Under the pieces are notes generated by a model. That model ran no database searches. It saw only the letters and a program-made list of their open reading frames with translations, and was not told the DNA's origin. This document shows positions 12,501-24,400 of a stretch of 64,000 nucleotides of DNA, piece by piece. Every line of letters starts with the position of its first letter. The first letter of the stretch is position 1. The stretch is from Distichodus sexfasciatus (Eukaryota > Chordata > Actinopteri > Characiformes > Distichodontidae): the NCBI GenBank assembly GCA_032718565.1, contig JAVGVS010000024.1, positions 2,612,452 to 2,676,451 of the forward strand, written 5' to 3'. The translations under genes were made by a program, and so were the position numbers.

Positions 12501-15500
12501 AACAGGAAGTGACGGTGCACCGCTTCCACCGGTACTTCCAGCGGGCAGAGGTGGAGGAAGTACTGGCTCTCAGTAAAAGTACAATTAACCAGCAAAAAAT
12601 ATACTTAAGTAAAAGTAAAACTACTACATCATCAACCCTACTTAAGTAAAAGTAAGAAGTACTTACTTTTAAACGTACTTGAAGTACTAAAAGTAAAAGT
12701 ACTTGTGCAATAGATCTATGTTGTCACTTAATGGTCTATTTCAATATTTCAATATTATTATATCAGTCATCACATCAGTCATCAGTCATTTAAGTGACAT
12801 CACTGAATATAACGCTAGTCAAGCTGCGACCAAACACAGGACAACTTATTCATTTAAAAAAAGGCCAGTTGTCACAGGACATCGGGGAACGTATCTGTTC
12901 ATAAACCGCTGCTAAGTGAACGAGCAGGTCATGACCTTGCATGGCAGCTGACATTACTGTCGATGGTGAACCTTATCATTTCTCCCAGACAAGTGCCTGT
13001 AGTTCAAGAGAGCAAAGTGTTTTATACGTCACCCATATTGATGAATGAAAAGCATCTCAATGTTGCGACCCCCTGGTAAGAGACTTCACATAAAATAACC
13101 TGTCAATCTGGTTGGTTTAAACCTCCAAGACCAACACATAACCTAGGCAACTTCAGCACAAAAAGTGACAGGGCCAAATAAAATGTAACGGAATGCATTT
13201 TAGAAATGTAGTGGAGTAGAAAGTATAGATAATAGCTGCAAAATGTAGTGAAGTAAAAGTAAATGTATTCATTATTATTTCTACTTAAGTAGAAATAATC
13301 TCATGAAAATGAGAAGCTAATGTACAAATCAGAAGCTAATGTACAAAAAGTTCATGATCCAATTGAGAACTAGTGAAAACTCTCACGTGAAAGTGCTGCT
13401 TTTAGCTTCCTCCCTCCTCCTCCCTTTTCTAATTCTCTTTCCATTAACACAGCTCTTGACCACTGCTATTTGTAGCTCCTAACTAAGTAGGGAAAGCCTC
13501 GATGGAAGGGCATGGTGCTTCTTAACGTGACCAGACTGGATCGATTTGAAAACGAACGTCATAACTTTCAGATTAGACGCGCGGAAGTAGATTCTGTCTC
13601 ACGCCTTTGGTATTTCCTCTGTTTCTTCGGTGCAGCTCCAACCGGGCAGGCAGATCACCGCAGAACTTCAGTTATAGTCACTTCTTCCATCACACGCGAC
13701 TCCGTTTTTTAGTTACTTTTTGAATATGCAATTTTGGAATATTCTGACGTGCAACATGAACGGCTTTGCCCAATGCTGGCGTGCCGGTCAGTTCAGAATT
13801 AAAGACTGTGACTAAACGAGCTGTGTGTGTGTGTGTGGGGTACGCTCTCTTATCCGCTATCTGTCTTTCCCTCTTCTTCAGCTCACAGACTTCTCAAACG
13901 CAGTGAAGGTACTTTTTTCCAAGCGTAGAGCCAAGCTGTTCCCCTCAGCATGACTCATCATTTTTCTTTGCTACATTTCAGTGTCTGTGATTTTTATTTT
14001 CCTTGATTTTTCAACTCCAGGATTTCCCAGCATGCTCTTGTGTTTACCATGATTTTATTTCTGTTACTTTGTGCTTATGTATTTGTCATTATAGATTTTA
14101 TTCAATGGAATGACGCCTACTCAAAGTGTTCTTTGCTATCTTGCAGGACTCCAGAGCGTATTTCCACCTCCTCAACCAAATTGCACCCAAAGGCCTGAAA
14201 GAGGGAGAAGATCGCATCGACATCAACATGGCAGGCTTCAGTGTAAGTCCTACTTTGCCAAGCGCCTTGTTTTCCTTTTTATTTTCCTTTGGATTTGCAC
14301 GTTGCGTTGTCGCAGAGGTGCTCCGTCCGGTTTACGCGAGTGGCTCAGCAGGCGAAGAGGAAGGCCATGTGCTTGCTTTAAAATTCCTTTCCTCATGCGG
14401 GGGTTGTAATGACCTTTCCAGACTTGCCATGTCCTGTTGGTGTTTCAGGACAACACAGGTGTATGTTTACAGCGTGCTCTAAGAGCAGGAAGGGCTCGGC
14501 AGAAATTCGGGCCAAAATGAATCCTTTAATCACATTACTTGGCCTCGTTGTCGTGCTGGTTATACGTTACTTCATATTCGGTCTCGGTTTATAGATGCAA
14601 ACTGCATGTGATCTGAGCGGCCAGTCAGATGTTGCTTGCAATCTGGGGTATGGATCAGTGAATTGCTAGGAGTCTGAGTCACGAAACGGTAAACTGCTAA
14701 AAGTCTGAGTTGCCAATCTGCTAGCAGTCTGGATCGTGAATCATTGACCTGCGAGCAATCTGATTCGCGAATCAGTGAATTGCTAGGAGTCTGATTCCTG
14801 TATCAGTGAACCTGCTAGGAGTGAACTTGCTAGGAGTCTGAGTCGTGAATCAGTGAATTTCTAGCAGTCTGAGTCATGAATCAGTGAATTGCTAGGAGTC
14901 TGAGTCATGAATCAATGAACTGCTAGGAGTCTGAATCATGAATCAGTGAATTTCTAGCAGTCTGAGTCGTGAATCAGTGAATTGCTAGAAGTCTGAGTTG
15001 TGAATCAGTGAATTTCCAGCAGTCTGAGTCGTGAATCAGTGAATTGTAAGGAGTCTGAGTCATGAATCAGTGAACTGCTAGGAGTGAACTGCTAGGAGTC
15101 TTGCGTCGTGAATCAGTGAACTGCTAACAGTCTGCTTTGCGAATCAGAGAACTGCTTTAGCCACGCTGATCCCAAATCCAGCCGGTGTCCCAGCGTTCCT
15201 GCTCTCGGGTCTGAGATGTGTTTAAACGTTGGCAGACGTGACTATTAGAAGCCCAGCGTGTTTATGGGGAGTAAGTGGAGATGGTAATAATGTCGCCTCA
15301 GCGTACGCCTGGAGAGTGTTGATTTAGTGCACGCTCAAGGCTGCCCGGAACTGCTTACAGCCTCTCGGCCGCTCAGCACAAATGCCAGTCACAAGGAACC
15401 TCGTTGACAAAATGTGAAAATAAAAGCGCTCAGTGTTGGTGGCGTAACGGTGGGGCGTTCACCCCGTGATCAGAAGGTTCGAATCCCAGACCGGTACAGT

Positions 15501-18500
15501 TCCCACTGAGGTACTCACGAGCAAGGCACCGTCCCCAAGCACTGCTCCCCGGACGCTTGTTAGCTGCCCACTGCTCCTTCACGGATGGGTCAAATGCAGT
15601 GGTCACGTTTCGTTGTGGTGTGCTGTGGTGTGTTCACAATGACAAATAATCAATCACTCACTCAACGGTTATCATATCATTATGGTGGTTCAGTTTGGCA
15701 GAACGTTGAGAGCTCCTTTGCTAAATATTAATCATTGTGCTATAATTTTATGCCTAGAATTTTCATAATTGTCATTTTTTCCCTTTAGAGCAAATCAGTG
15801 TTTCAGGAAGTAAATCAACAGTTTTCGTCTACATTTAATATTTGACTATGTTGCATTCCGAAGAGATGTTTTAACCCTCTGTTGAAGTATTTCCCGAAAG
15901 GAATGACATCAAACTTGTTAGAGCAGTTACAGGCAGCGGAAATATTTTTGACTTGTAAGTGCAATCTGAAACGCAGGTGCTGCCTTTTCCTCGTTCACAT
16001 TGGTTGAGCTTGACTAGTCGGTACCAACAGATTCCCAAAAGTACGTCTTCCTCGCATGGCTGTGCTTCTTTATCTGTAGTGAAAATGTTCAGGGTCATTA
16101 CCACTACCAACCGTCTTTGTTACCGCTCCGTCTTATCTGTTAAACTGCAGCTGCGTTTGTGCTCGTTTCGTCTCCTCCTCATTTGACTTGGTTTGCCGTG
16201 GCAGGTTCCCGGCAGGCTCGTGTTGACGTTGTTGAGGTTTATAGAGAGAAACTCAGTGATTCAGAGTTCCACAAAGAAAGTACTTAACCCCTCACAGTGC
16301 CCAAAAAAAGCAGCTGCTCCAGGTTTTAGGGAAAACGTCTGCGGCCGGACAGTCGGCAGGCGGAGAAAGAGGTCTTTTCACGGCAAATTTAAGCCGGCGT
16401 TGTTCCCCAGTGACTCTGCAGTCAACATGAGCCGAGAGCAAGGCCTTGTCCCTCCACACGTTTTGTGTTTGCGTGCACACTATGAATAGACCCTTTCAGT
16501 GGCTTTAATACTCCCGAGTCCTGTCCGTACTGTTTATCTGGCAGCTGATTTTATCTTGACGTTTGGCTTTTTCCGGGTCCATGTCGTTCTTTGTTTTTCC
16601 TTGTCCAGATTTTGAGTTGCGCTCCCCTTTGTTTGCGCCGGTCGGCTCTATCCGCGTTCGCCGAAATCATGTAGAAACGCTCTTCCTCTGCGCTGCGGCG
16701 TTGCGTTACAGATGCCGGACTTTTCATAAACAGTCATAATTACGCTGCTCTTTTGTCTACAGTATAAATCAGAGATAAACTGTCTGATGCATGCAGACAG
16801 TTCCGCCGGAAATGGCTGTAACCACGCGGTGACAACTACATCAGAGAGACGGATCTGTGAAGAGCTTTAGCCATGAAGATCATTAAAACTTGTTGTGTTT
16901 ATATGTGCGTGACAGGAGAAAGACGACCTGAAACGGGCCGACGCCATGCTGCAGCAGGCCGACCGTCTGTCCTGCAGACAGTTCGTCACTCCGGCCGACG
17001 TGGTGTCCGGCAACCCCAAGCTCAACCTGGCGTTCGTGGCCAACCTCTTCAACAAATACCCGGCCCTGACCAAACCCGAGAACCAGGACATCGACTGGGG
17101 CCTGCTGGAGGGTGAGAACACGGACCCCTTTGCAGTACAGTCTAGTCCAGCGCTTCTCAATCTCAGTCCTTGCGCACCACCGCTCTGGACAGATTTGAGT
17201 TTCCCGACCCACGGCACAGCTGCTGCTACTGATTAGCTCACTAGCAAGGTGGGATCGGCGTGCGGCAGCGCAGGGAATACCGAATCTGTGCAGAGCCGTG
17301 ATCCGTTAGGACTGGGATTGAGAATCTCTGGTCTCGTCCAACCGAACGCACCTCTCATCGGAGTCCTGAATATCTGTACTTAAGCAGAAGTACTGTAACC
17401 CTGCTCCAGGATTTCACCGGCCTTTTTGGAGATTGTTGCGGCCTAAAATGCCTGATTTTGCGGCAGCTTTTCCCAAAAAAAAGTGATGAAAGTTTTGTTG
17501 CAGTAAAGTTGCGAGAACAAGACAAAGTTCCCTTTATAGTGATTTTTTAACAATTAACCAAAATAAAGGGAAGAAAACCACTTTTATTTTTATAAGCATT
17601 AATCATTTTGTTATTTCTGAAGGTAAACGTGAGGCGTTATTCATCAAGCTATTACTGCGCAGTTAGCATTCAGACACAACATCTAAACGGGTCCACGTCA
17701 GGAATTTCACGAGGTAGTTCCAAAAATCGACGTTTCTTCACCAAATCCCAATGCAGCGGTTAAGGGGGATGCTCCAGAGCATGCGTTTCTCTTTGACCTG
17801 GAACACGGCCAACTTTAGAGCCGTCCAGGGAGGGATGTGCGGTGTCATTTCCTGAGCCGTGAATACAGGCTTTCGAGGCGTTCATACAGTCCTTGGTGCC
17901 CTCTAGTGGTGAAATAACAGAACTTCAGATACTAACACACACCTTTATTATTACAACGTCATCGGAAAAGGTACTTGCCGTTTTTTATTTTCATCACAAT
18001 GGGTCAGATCTCACGATGTGAACTACGAGGAGTGATGATAATCCCACTGTGGTACTCATGAGCAAGGTACCGTCCCCAAGCAGTGCTCCCCGGGCATACA
18101 GTCAGCAGTTGACTTGCATTTGTCTTTATGTTTCGATAAGCAGCATGTTTCATTTTGGTCATCTCTTCCTTTAAGGTGAGACCAGGGAGGAGAGGACATT
18201 CCGGAACTGGATGAACTCGCTGGGCGTTAATCCTCACGTCAACCACCTATACGGGTAAAACGGTGTTGGCTCTTCAGCTCTAGACGATTTAACAAGAACA
18301 CGCTTTAGTATCCATTAAATTTGCAATGTTCTAATCTCCTCAGTGACCTCCAGGACGCCCTGGTCATCCTGCAGCTCTACGAACGCATCAAGGTTCCGGT
18401 GGACTGGAACAACAAAGTCAACAAACCCCCGTACCCAAAGATTGGGACCAACATGAAAAAGGTACTTCACTCTTGCCCTTTTTGCAGGTCTTGTTTAATG

Positions 18501-20243
18501 GTCCGTCAAACCTTCTAATTAATGAGTTTTCAGTGATTATCTGTCATGGTGAACACACTTTAAATTTAACTAGGTGTCCACTCAGGTGGGCATGATGCAC
18601 GGTATAATGGTTAGGGAGTTGGCCCCGCGATCGGAAGGCTGCTGGTTCAAGTCCCAGACTGGTAGAGGTACCACGGAGGTACTCATTAGCAAGGTACCGT
18701 CCCCAAGCACTGCTCCCTGGGCGCTGGCTCATGTCAGCTGACCACTGCTCCTTCACGGACAGATAAAAAGCAGAGGTCACGTTTCGTCGTGGTGTGTTCA
18801 CAATGACAAATAATCACCCCTAAAAATCCAAGACGCCGACGTCACCTGCACTTGTGTACGCACACAGCTGGAGAACTGCAACTACGCGGTAGAACTGGGC
18901 AAGACGACGGCCAAATTCTCGCTGGTCGGCATCGGAGGGCAGGACCTGAACGACGGCAACCCCACCCTCACCCTGGCTCTGGTGTGGCAGCTGATGAGGA
19001 GGTTTGGCAGTGACGTCGTCGCGCTGCTCACACACACACACAGCTCTTAACTGTTAAGTTGTAATGAATACGACCGCTTTCAGATACACGCTGAACGTCC
19101 TCGAGGACCTGGGAAGCGGCGAGAAGGTGAACGACGACATCATCGTCAACTGGGTTAATAAGACGTTGGCAGGAGCCGGCAAATCCACCAAAATATCCAG
19201 CTTCAAGGTGGGCCGGACTTAACTTTGTCCAGCTCTAGGCTGTCCCTTCATATCAAAATCCCACATTTCCAGACGGAGCGTTAACGCTTTGCCATCTCGG
19301 CCTTTTTAAGGACAAAGAGATCAGCTCCAGCTTGCCGGTTCTGGACCTGATCGACGCCATCCAGCCCGGCTGCGTCAACTACGAGCTGGTGAAGACCGGG
19401 AGCCTGTCTGAGCAAGACAAACTGGAAAACGCCAAGTAAGTTGAGAACTGGCACACGGGGAAGTGGCTTCCTGATCGGGACAGATGGAAATATGTATTTT
19501 ACTGAAGGAAGCGGGACAACGATCATTTTGTGAACGGCATGTTCCGAAATTTGGGCAAGTTGGCAAAAGCCAGGTCTGCATTCTGATACGATTCCGATAC
19601 TATCGTGCACCACTGATATAATACATTTCTTATAGATTAATGTAGCAATAATAATAGAGGAATGATGACTGTGAATCATACTAATGTCAAAATAATCCCT
19701 TCATTACAAAATAATCCCAAATAATCATTTCGTTCGTGTTCTTTTAAAGGTTTCATGATTTCTATCTGAAAAGGTGGAAAATAGAACGCGACGAATTTTT
19801 GTAGAACTGGTTTTTATTCATTACTTTCATTTTATTTGTAGTTTATTATTATATCGTAAGAGGATCAGCATCAGTCTGGTGTCATTAAGCTGTTGGCCTA
19901 AATTTGTGACTCAATATTAAAGGCCTCGCGACCCCGGTTGGGATTAAGCGGTTTGGAGAATGAATGAATGAATGAATATTTAAGACGTCTTAATGAGGAC
20001 AGTCTAGCTAGGTGTCCCGCAGACTCATCTTTAAAAAGTTGCAGAATATCAAAGATATTTGTGAACCCGTCCCACCTTTTATAACTACGCCGACTCCTTC
20101 CCGTCCGCAGATACGCCGTGTCCATGGCCAGGAAGATCGGCGCTCGCGTCTACGCTCTCCCCGACGACCTGGTGGAGGTCAAGCCCAAGATGGTCATGAC
20201 GGTGTTCGCCTGCCTGATGGGCCGAGGGATGAAGAGGGCGTAA
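3544..20243 (+). CDS. pls3: Plastin-3 (T-plastin), 5'-incomplete, 14 coding exons
   Basis: Calcium-regulated actin-bundling protein that cross-links filaments in the cytoplasm. Exons: 3544-3707, 6404-6533, 6697-6829, 6932-7013, 7154-7319, 10017-10159, 14147-14242, 16916-17111, 18176-18254, 18344-18461, 18868-19001, 19084-19207, 19311-19435, 20111-20243 (TAA). All introns are GT-AG and phases join without a frameshift, giving about 606 residues; vertebrate plastins have about 630, so ~24 N-terminal residues lie off the left edge. The first exon holds both EF-hand loops ([13 protein letters not shown] and [15 protein letters not shown]). Four calponin-homology domains follow as two actin-binding pairs; landmarks are [37 protein letters not shown] and [19 protein letters not shown]. 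The C-terminus ends MGRGMKRA. The sequence resembles PLS3 more than LCP1 or PLS1, and the X-type neighbours agree. The protein identity is certain; the paralogue is very likely. Confidence 0.95.
3763..3926. mobile_element. Short foldback MITE
   Basis: The ends read 'aagggcctggtcctttcgtttacacg' and 'cgtgtaaacaggcccta', an imperfect inverted repeat around 'aaacgaaaggccc'. A related copy ends at about 35992. No coding capacity. Confidence 0.55.
4039..4688. mobile_element. Non-autonomous DNA transposon, family B (650 bp, TIRs ~30 bp)
   Basis: Begins TGTGACCCTCCACGGCAAAA and ends with the inverted complement, TTTTGCCGTGGAGGGTCACA. A second copy is at 54904-55550, nearly identical inside. The ends resemble a fish DNA-transposon group I know as IS3EU-like; that class assignment is from memory and tentative. 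It has no transposase. Confidence 0.85.
4689..6403. other. pls3: PLS3 intron; G-rich patch and possible repeat
   Basis: No exon recognised. A G-rich, C-rich tract around 5150-5560 creates long open frames without homology. About 6028-6320 contains inverted motifs ('gggaccaccattcaggctagg' / 'cggaccaccagggggtcgtgg') and may be an old MITE. Confidence 0.4.
7771..8713. mobile_element. Probable non-autonomous DNA element (family E)
   Basis: Left edge has 'gtatgcgatataaatttgg' and the right edge 'gccatatcgcacagcccta', loosely inverted. The interior has open frames on both strands but none with a recognised transposase motif. Boundaries are approximate. Confidence 0.45.
8790..8808 (+). repeat. (GACA)n microsatellite
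   Basis: Short run of GACA units in a PLS3 intron. Confidence 0.8.
8815..9235. mobile_element. Tc1/mariner-like remnant
   Basis: Text such as 'gatggactggcttgatggag' and 'gagatccggagaccgtgctg', followed by 'gttctgggtcattatccag', resembles decayed fish Tc1-type elements. No intact transposase frame remains. Confidence 0.5.
9645..9883 (-). mobile_element. tRNA-derived SINE, full length, reverse orientation
   Basis: Reading the minus strand: a tRNA-like head with an A-box-like 'ggcgtaacggtggggcg' and B-box 'ggttcgaatcc'-type motif (seen here as 'ggattcgaacc'), a body with 'ccgtccccaagcactgctcc', and a tail 'gttcacaatgacaaataatc'. It matches the copies at 15434, 18595, 26297 and 41484. Confidence 0.85.
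11213..11335 (-). repeat. Dispersed repeat family D, fragment
   Basis: Contains 'ttgcaacaaagtggctaaaa' and 'gccattttgggccgcaac', matching the other family D copies. Confidence 0.6.
12549..13310. mobile_element. Probable hAT-like MITE rich in AAGTA motifs
   Basis: The left end 'gtggaggaagtactggctc' and many 'agtaaaagta' units recur as 'gtgaagtaaaagtaaatg' and 'tacttaagtag' at the right. This pattern is common in fish hAT-type MITEs. Boundaries are approximate. Confidence 0.5.
14640..15145 (+). repeat. Minisatellite, ~31-bp unit, about 16 copies
   Basis: Unit approximates 'tgaatcagtgaattgctagg' followed by 'agtctgagtcg'. Copies vary by a few bases and some are truncated. It lies in the PLS3 intron between exons 14147-14242 and 16916-17111. 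Several units contain TGAGTCA, the AP-1 consensus. Confidence 0.9.
15434..15664 (+). mobile_element. tRNA-derived SINE, full length
   Basis: Head 'ggtggcgtaacggtggggcg' with B-box 'ggttcgaatccc', then 'ccgtccccaagcactgctcc' and tail 'caatgacaaataatcaatca'. It is the clearest forward copy in the window. Confidence 0.88.
17153..17332. mobile_element. Short palindromic MITE, family F
   Basis: Ends 'cagcgcttctcaatctcagtcc' and 'ggactgggattgagaatctctg' are inverted repeats. The family recurs at 59995-60178. Confidence 0.75.
17406..17530 (+). repeat. Dispersed repeat family D
   Basis: Contains 'ggatttcaccggcctttttg' and 'gttgcggcctaaaatgcctg', the longest of the four family D copies. Confidence 0.65.
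18035..18110 (+). mobile_element. SINE body fragment
   Basis: Holds 'ggtaccgtccccaagcagtg' from the SINE body, without the tRNA-like head or the tail. Confidence 0.6.
18595..18818 (+). mobile_element. tRNA-derived SINE, full length
   Basis: Head 'ggtataatggttagggag' with B-box-like 'ggttcaagtcc', body 'ggtaccgtccccaagcactg', tail 'gtgttcacaatgacaaataa'. It is preceded at 18530-18560 by a reverse-complement copy of the tail. It lies between two PLS3 exons (18344-18461 and 18868-19001). Confidence 0.85.
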
Positions 20244-21270
20244 AGCGGGACGTGGCGGAGGAGGGGGGGGGGGGGAAGTGGCGGGGTTGGGGGGAGCGCG
20301 ATGGCAGCCAATCACAAGCCGACGTCTGACCCACAAGCCGTTTTGCTGGTTGAAAGGCTTCTGGTTGAACAAAATTAGCCGTAATAAGTCAAAAAAAGGA
20401 AAGAAAGAAAGAAAGAAAGATTCTAAAAAAGCAACATGATGTAAACTGCTGGTGTTTAAGGTAAACGGAGACGGTCAGGTTGAGGGATTAGAGGGAGTTG
20501 GATTTTTTTTTTTTTTTTTTTTTTTGGTGAAGCTTAAAATTCCCCGCAGCTTTGCAAAGGTACACGTGGGAAACCACATTTCCGTCGTGCCTGCGTTGAG
20601 ACGATTAAAACATATCTGCCGCGGGCCCACGCCGTGCCGGACTGCGCCGCGCGTTATATTTTTTTTAAATTTACATTCGCGTGTTGGAAATGGTTGCGGG
20701 AGAAGGCGGAGACGAGACTGGTTTGCAGCTTTGCCTTTACGCAGTGCCGGGCTCCCGCTGTGGCCTCTTTATAAACCTCCTAACCTTTTATACATATGTA
20801 GAGTTTACCAAATCAGATGCAGTTAGGAACGCATAAACATCCTTCGCAGCCTTTAATACATTCCACAGTTACTCATTTTACTATGTGTCTTATGTACATG
20901 TATATGCAAACTTGCTTTTTACATTTAAAGAAAGGATGATCCAAACACGGATGAACTATGCATGAACAATTTATTTTTAATGTTATTTAAAGCGATACCC
21001 TCTTGGGGATTTGGAAAAACCGAGCTTTAAATTGACGCGGTGTAATCTGGGTAAGGGAAGACAAAAGTGGGGGAAAAATGTTTGAGTCGTTTCTGTTGGT
21101 TGATGATGTTGATGATGATGATGATGTTTTTTGGGGGGAGATAAAACTGGAACTGCCTGGCCTTATTGGAGCATGTTGACTATGGACAGACGAGACCAAA
21201 ATGGTGTAAAATATGCCTGTAACTGAGATCCATCTACGTTCTGAAAATAAACCTGTTCATAGTATTTCGT
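20244..21270 (+). other. pls3: PLS3 3' untranslated region
   Basis: Runs from the TAA stop to just past an AATAAA signal at 21245-21250, followed by a GT-rich stretch typical of a cleavage region. It contains a G run near 20262-20274, an (AAAG)n run near 20399-20420 and a T tract near 20503-20525. Confidence 0.75.
21245..21250 (+). terminator. pls3: Polyadenylation signal of PLS3
   Basis: AATAAA about 1 kb after the stop codon with downstream 'gtgtgtctttgtggtgtttt'. Confidence 0.7.
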
Positions 21271-23162
21271 CGTGTGTCTTTGTGGTGTTTTCATTGTGGT
21301 ATCAGCAAGACTAATCAAGCTTAAAACTTAAAACAGGCTTTTATTTAAAGCTCCCGTATTCTACATGTTATCACCAAGTTAAACCAGGTCTGTAAGCTCC
21401 ACTAAACATGTCTCTGCAGTAGTTTGTTGTAAACACCTCTCAGATTAGACATTTTCACCTGCTTTTTACTCCTCTATTTCAGTCCTTTTCAGAACAGGCT
21501 GTTTCTCATTAATATTCCTAAATGCAAATGAGCCGCTGCTGGCCACGCCCCTCACTCCGGAACTGGGTGTAGTGTAGACGGCACGGCGAGAGTTTACCTC
21601 ACGTGAAAATAATCCACATGGTGCTGCTAACAGACCATCCATACAGCCGTACATGTTCAACACAACACTCCGCCGCTAGACTTCTTCACGGTGATTCCTA
21701 CACTAGCGCTTTTTTAGGGACTGTTCTGTCCCCAAGACGTGATTACATTTGAATATAACAAGAGGCTTAAGCCCACGTCAGCTTGCTCTTGGAACTCATT
21801 GTTCCATGCATTTCCTAATGACGGCGGTCACCAAGGATGCAGGATTGAGATTCACAAGCTTGAGTGTCTACTGTCACTGCAGCGACTAATCACTAACACC
21901 TCCTCATCGCTCCTTTAGGCTACTTCAGAAACATCTCCAAAGCTTGATCTCTACTACCTTAAGAGCATGAGGCCGTATCATTGTTCCCTGTCATTTAAAG
22001 ACATTTAATAATATTGATGTAGAAACATTATTAGTAGTAGTAGAAGTAGTAGTGTTATTATTATTAGTATTATTAGTAGTTGTAGCAGTAGTGTTATTAT
22101 TATTATTATTAGTAGTAGTAGTAGTGTTATTATTAGTAGTAGTAGTAGGAGTAGGAGTAGTAGTAGTAGTAGTATGGTAGCAGCAGTAGCAGTAGTAAAA
22201 GTAGTAATAGTAAGAGTAGTAGTAGTAGTATGAGTAGTAGTAAGGGTAGCAGTAACAGTAGTAATATTAGTAGGTGTATTAATATTATTATTAGTAGTAG
22301 TAGTAGTAAGAGTAGTAGGAGTATTAAAAGTAGTAGTAAGGGTAGTTAGTAGTAGTAGTTGTAGTGGTAGTAGTAGTATGAGGAGTACCAGTAGTAAGAG
22401 TAGTAGTAGTAGTAGTAGTAGTAGTTGTAGTAGTAAGAGGAGGAGTAATTGTAAGAGTGCAGCAGCAGTAGTAGTAATGTGTTAATCAGTTTTAAATCAG
22501 GGTTTTAAACATGTGCAAAATAACTATTTATTTAAGGTGAGTATTTCTTGCTGTCAGCATTTTTATTTATTATTTATTTCCAAACCCTAGGCCACTTTTG
22601 GAAGATAGTTTGCACGATTGACCTATTGACTCATTACCTACAAGTTGCGCAGAACATGCTAAAGGCACAAGAATTTCCCTTAGGATTAATAAAAGAATTC
22701 TAATTGTGAAGTGTGGGTGCAATGCGAAGTCTTCCCTCAGTCTAGAGGCGCGATGAGGCTCACGGTTTACAGACCCGAAGTGGACGGAGATCATTCTCAT
22801 GCAGCTAATCAGACGGGAGACACGTTCACCCACGAGCATCATCACACTTCAAAGAGACAAGAGCCTGATGAATTACAATGAGCTCCGTCCGACAAAAGCA
22901 GCTTTTTTTCCATCAGCGTGGCACTTGCCAGCAATCCCTTTTCCTCCCGGAGTGGTGCCGTCCTCGCCAGGGGTCACGAGGGGTCACGGCTGGAACAGGG
23001 AATAGAAAGCGGACAAAACTGTGTTTGGCTCTTAACTGGCTCCTGCCTCTTTTTCCTGTTGGAGGGAGACGGAAACAGAGGTGGAGATGTGTGTGTGTGT
23101 GATGTCTGAAGTGCCATATGGTACCGTCTCTCCTCTCATCGCTCCATCGTCCACCTCCCCTC

Positions 23163-23199
<37 letters not shown>

Positions 23200-24400
23200 C
23201 TCCTCTTGTTAGATTCACGCCGCTGTCTAGTCGTGACTGACAGCTCGGGCTGGTAGGAAAACACAACATCGAGATTCGTGATGCAGAAAGACCTCGATAA
23301 AGCGAAAAGATCTGAGAGTCTCATCAGCGGAGTGAATATTCAGATGGTGGGGAAATGAGAAAATATGGAGCATTTTTTTTCACGGTGATGTCTGGATCCA
23401 GCCGAACAGTTCTAGGACCGATGAAGTTGGTGTAAAAGGTCTGATCAACAATCGGACGGATCCACAAAGACAGGTGAGGGAATCTTTGCATGGGGTTTTG
23501 ATTTAATTAAATGCATATAACTTTAAAATTGCTTTGTCTTGATCTACCTCCATGTCAAAACTTTAAAAATTTTAAACTTATAGAAGTCATTATTTTTGTT
23601 TTTGTGTGTGGACCTGAATTATGAAGAAATGTTATCCACCTACAGTATGTGCCACGAAAGAGTTAATCATATCCTATTCTCACAAAATTCTACCATATTT
23701 CACAAAATATACTCAACCTAATCTATTGTTTCAGGACCAAAAATTGTGTAACATCATACAAACATTTCCCCATTCCTTTAATCCGAAAGTATTAAGGACG
23801 AATCTTAGACTAAAAGGCAAGTAAAGCCAGTATAACTGGATTATTTTTGACTAACAAAACAACGCAGCTAACACATTTATCATCCGAGCTCGACTCTAAT
23901 CCCTAGAGATTGGATGTCGGGTCACGTCTGGTCATCGTTTATTTCATTTTCCCACACAAACAAACCGATCTACGGAGGAAGCTGTCAGGCTGTGACACTT
24001 CACAGGTTCCCACCTGATCCAGTGCTGAATTAAATAGTGGGGAACTAATCACTCTTACAATGCATGATGTTGCTATGGATGCCAAGGCTATCTCCACGGT
24101 GACGGCGACTTCTCTGAAGGAGCTGAAACCTGACTGACCTTTTTTAACTTGACCTCTACGCATCATGTGTATTGCACTGGAGTCTGAAATAAGAAATGGT
24201 TGAAAAGTCGACTGTTTTATCAATGAAATTGTCAAAGAAACCGTCAATAAGAACTCTGAGAACTCTGTCATGTCGCGTCCCGATACTTTCATTGCTGCTG
24301 TGATGACGTGACACTCCTCTCTACACGCCTTAAACGCTGTCCTCCCTCAGCAGACACGGTATTCGTGGACTATCTAATCCTTCCTTTATATATGTACAGC
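21271..24400. other. Intergenic region between PLS3 and CNGA2
   Basis: No coding exon recognised. Contains the long trinucleotide tract (22025-22475), a (CT)n run at about 23166-23192, and otherwise unique AT-rich DNA. A 5' untranslated exon and the promoter of CNGA2 may lie here, since a possible acceptor (tatatatgtacag) ends at 24399. Confidence 0.5.
22025..22475 (+). repeat. (TAG)n/(TAT)n trinucleotide microsatellite, ~450 bp
   Basis: Interrupted runs of TAG/AGT mixed with TTA units over about 450 bases. Confidence 0.95.

Larger units (their letters stand above)
10160..14146. other. pls3: PLS3 intron (4 kb)
   Basis: No exon. Contains a family D copy (11213-11335), a (CCTT)n run near 11111-11134, a probable hAT-like MITE (12549-13310) and a stub of the SINE tail near 12245-12270. 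Confidence 0.5.
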
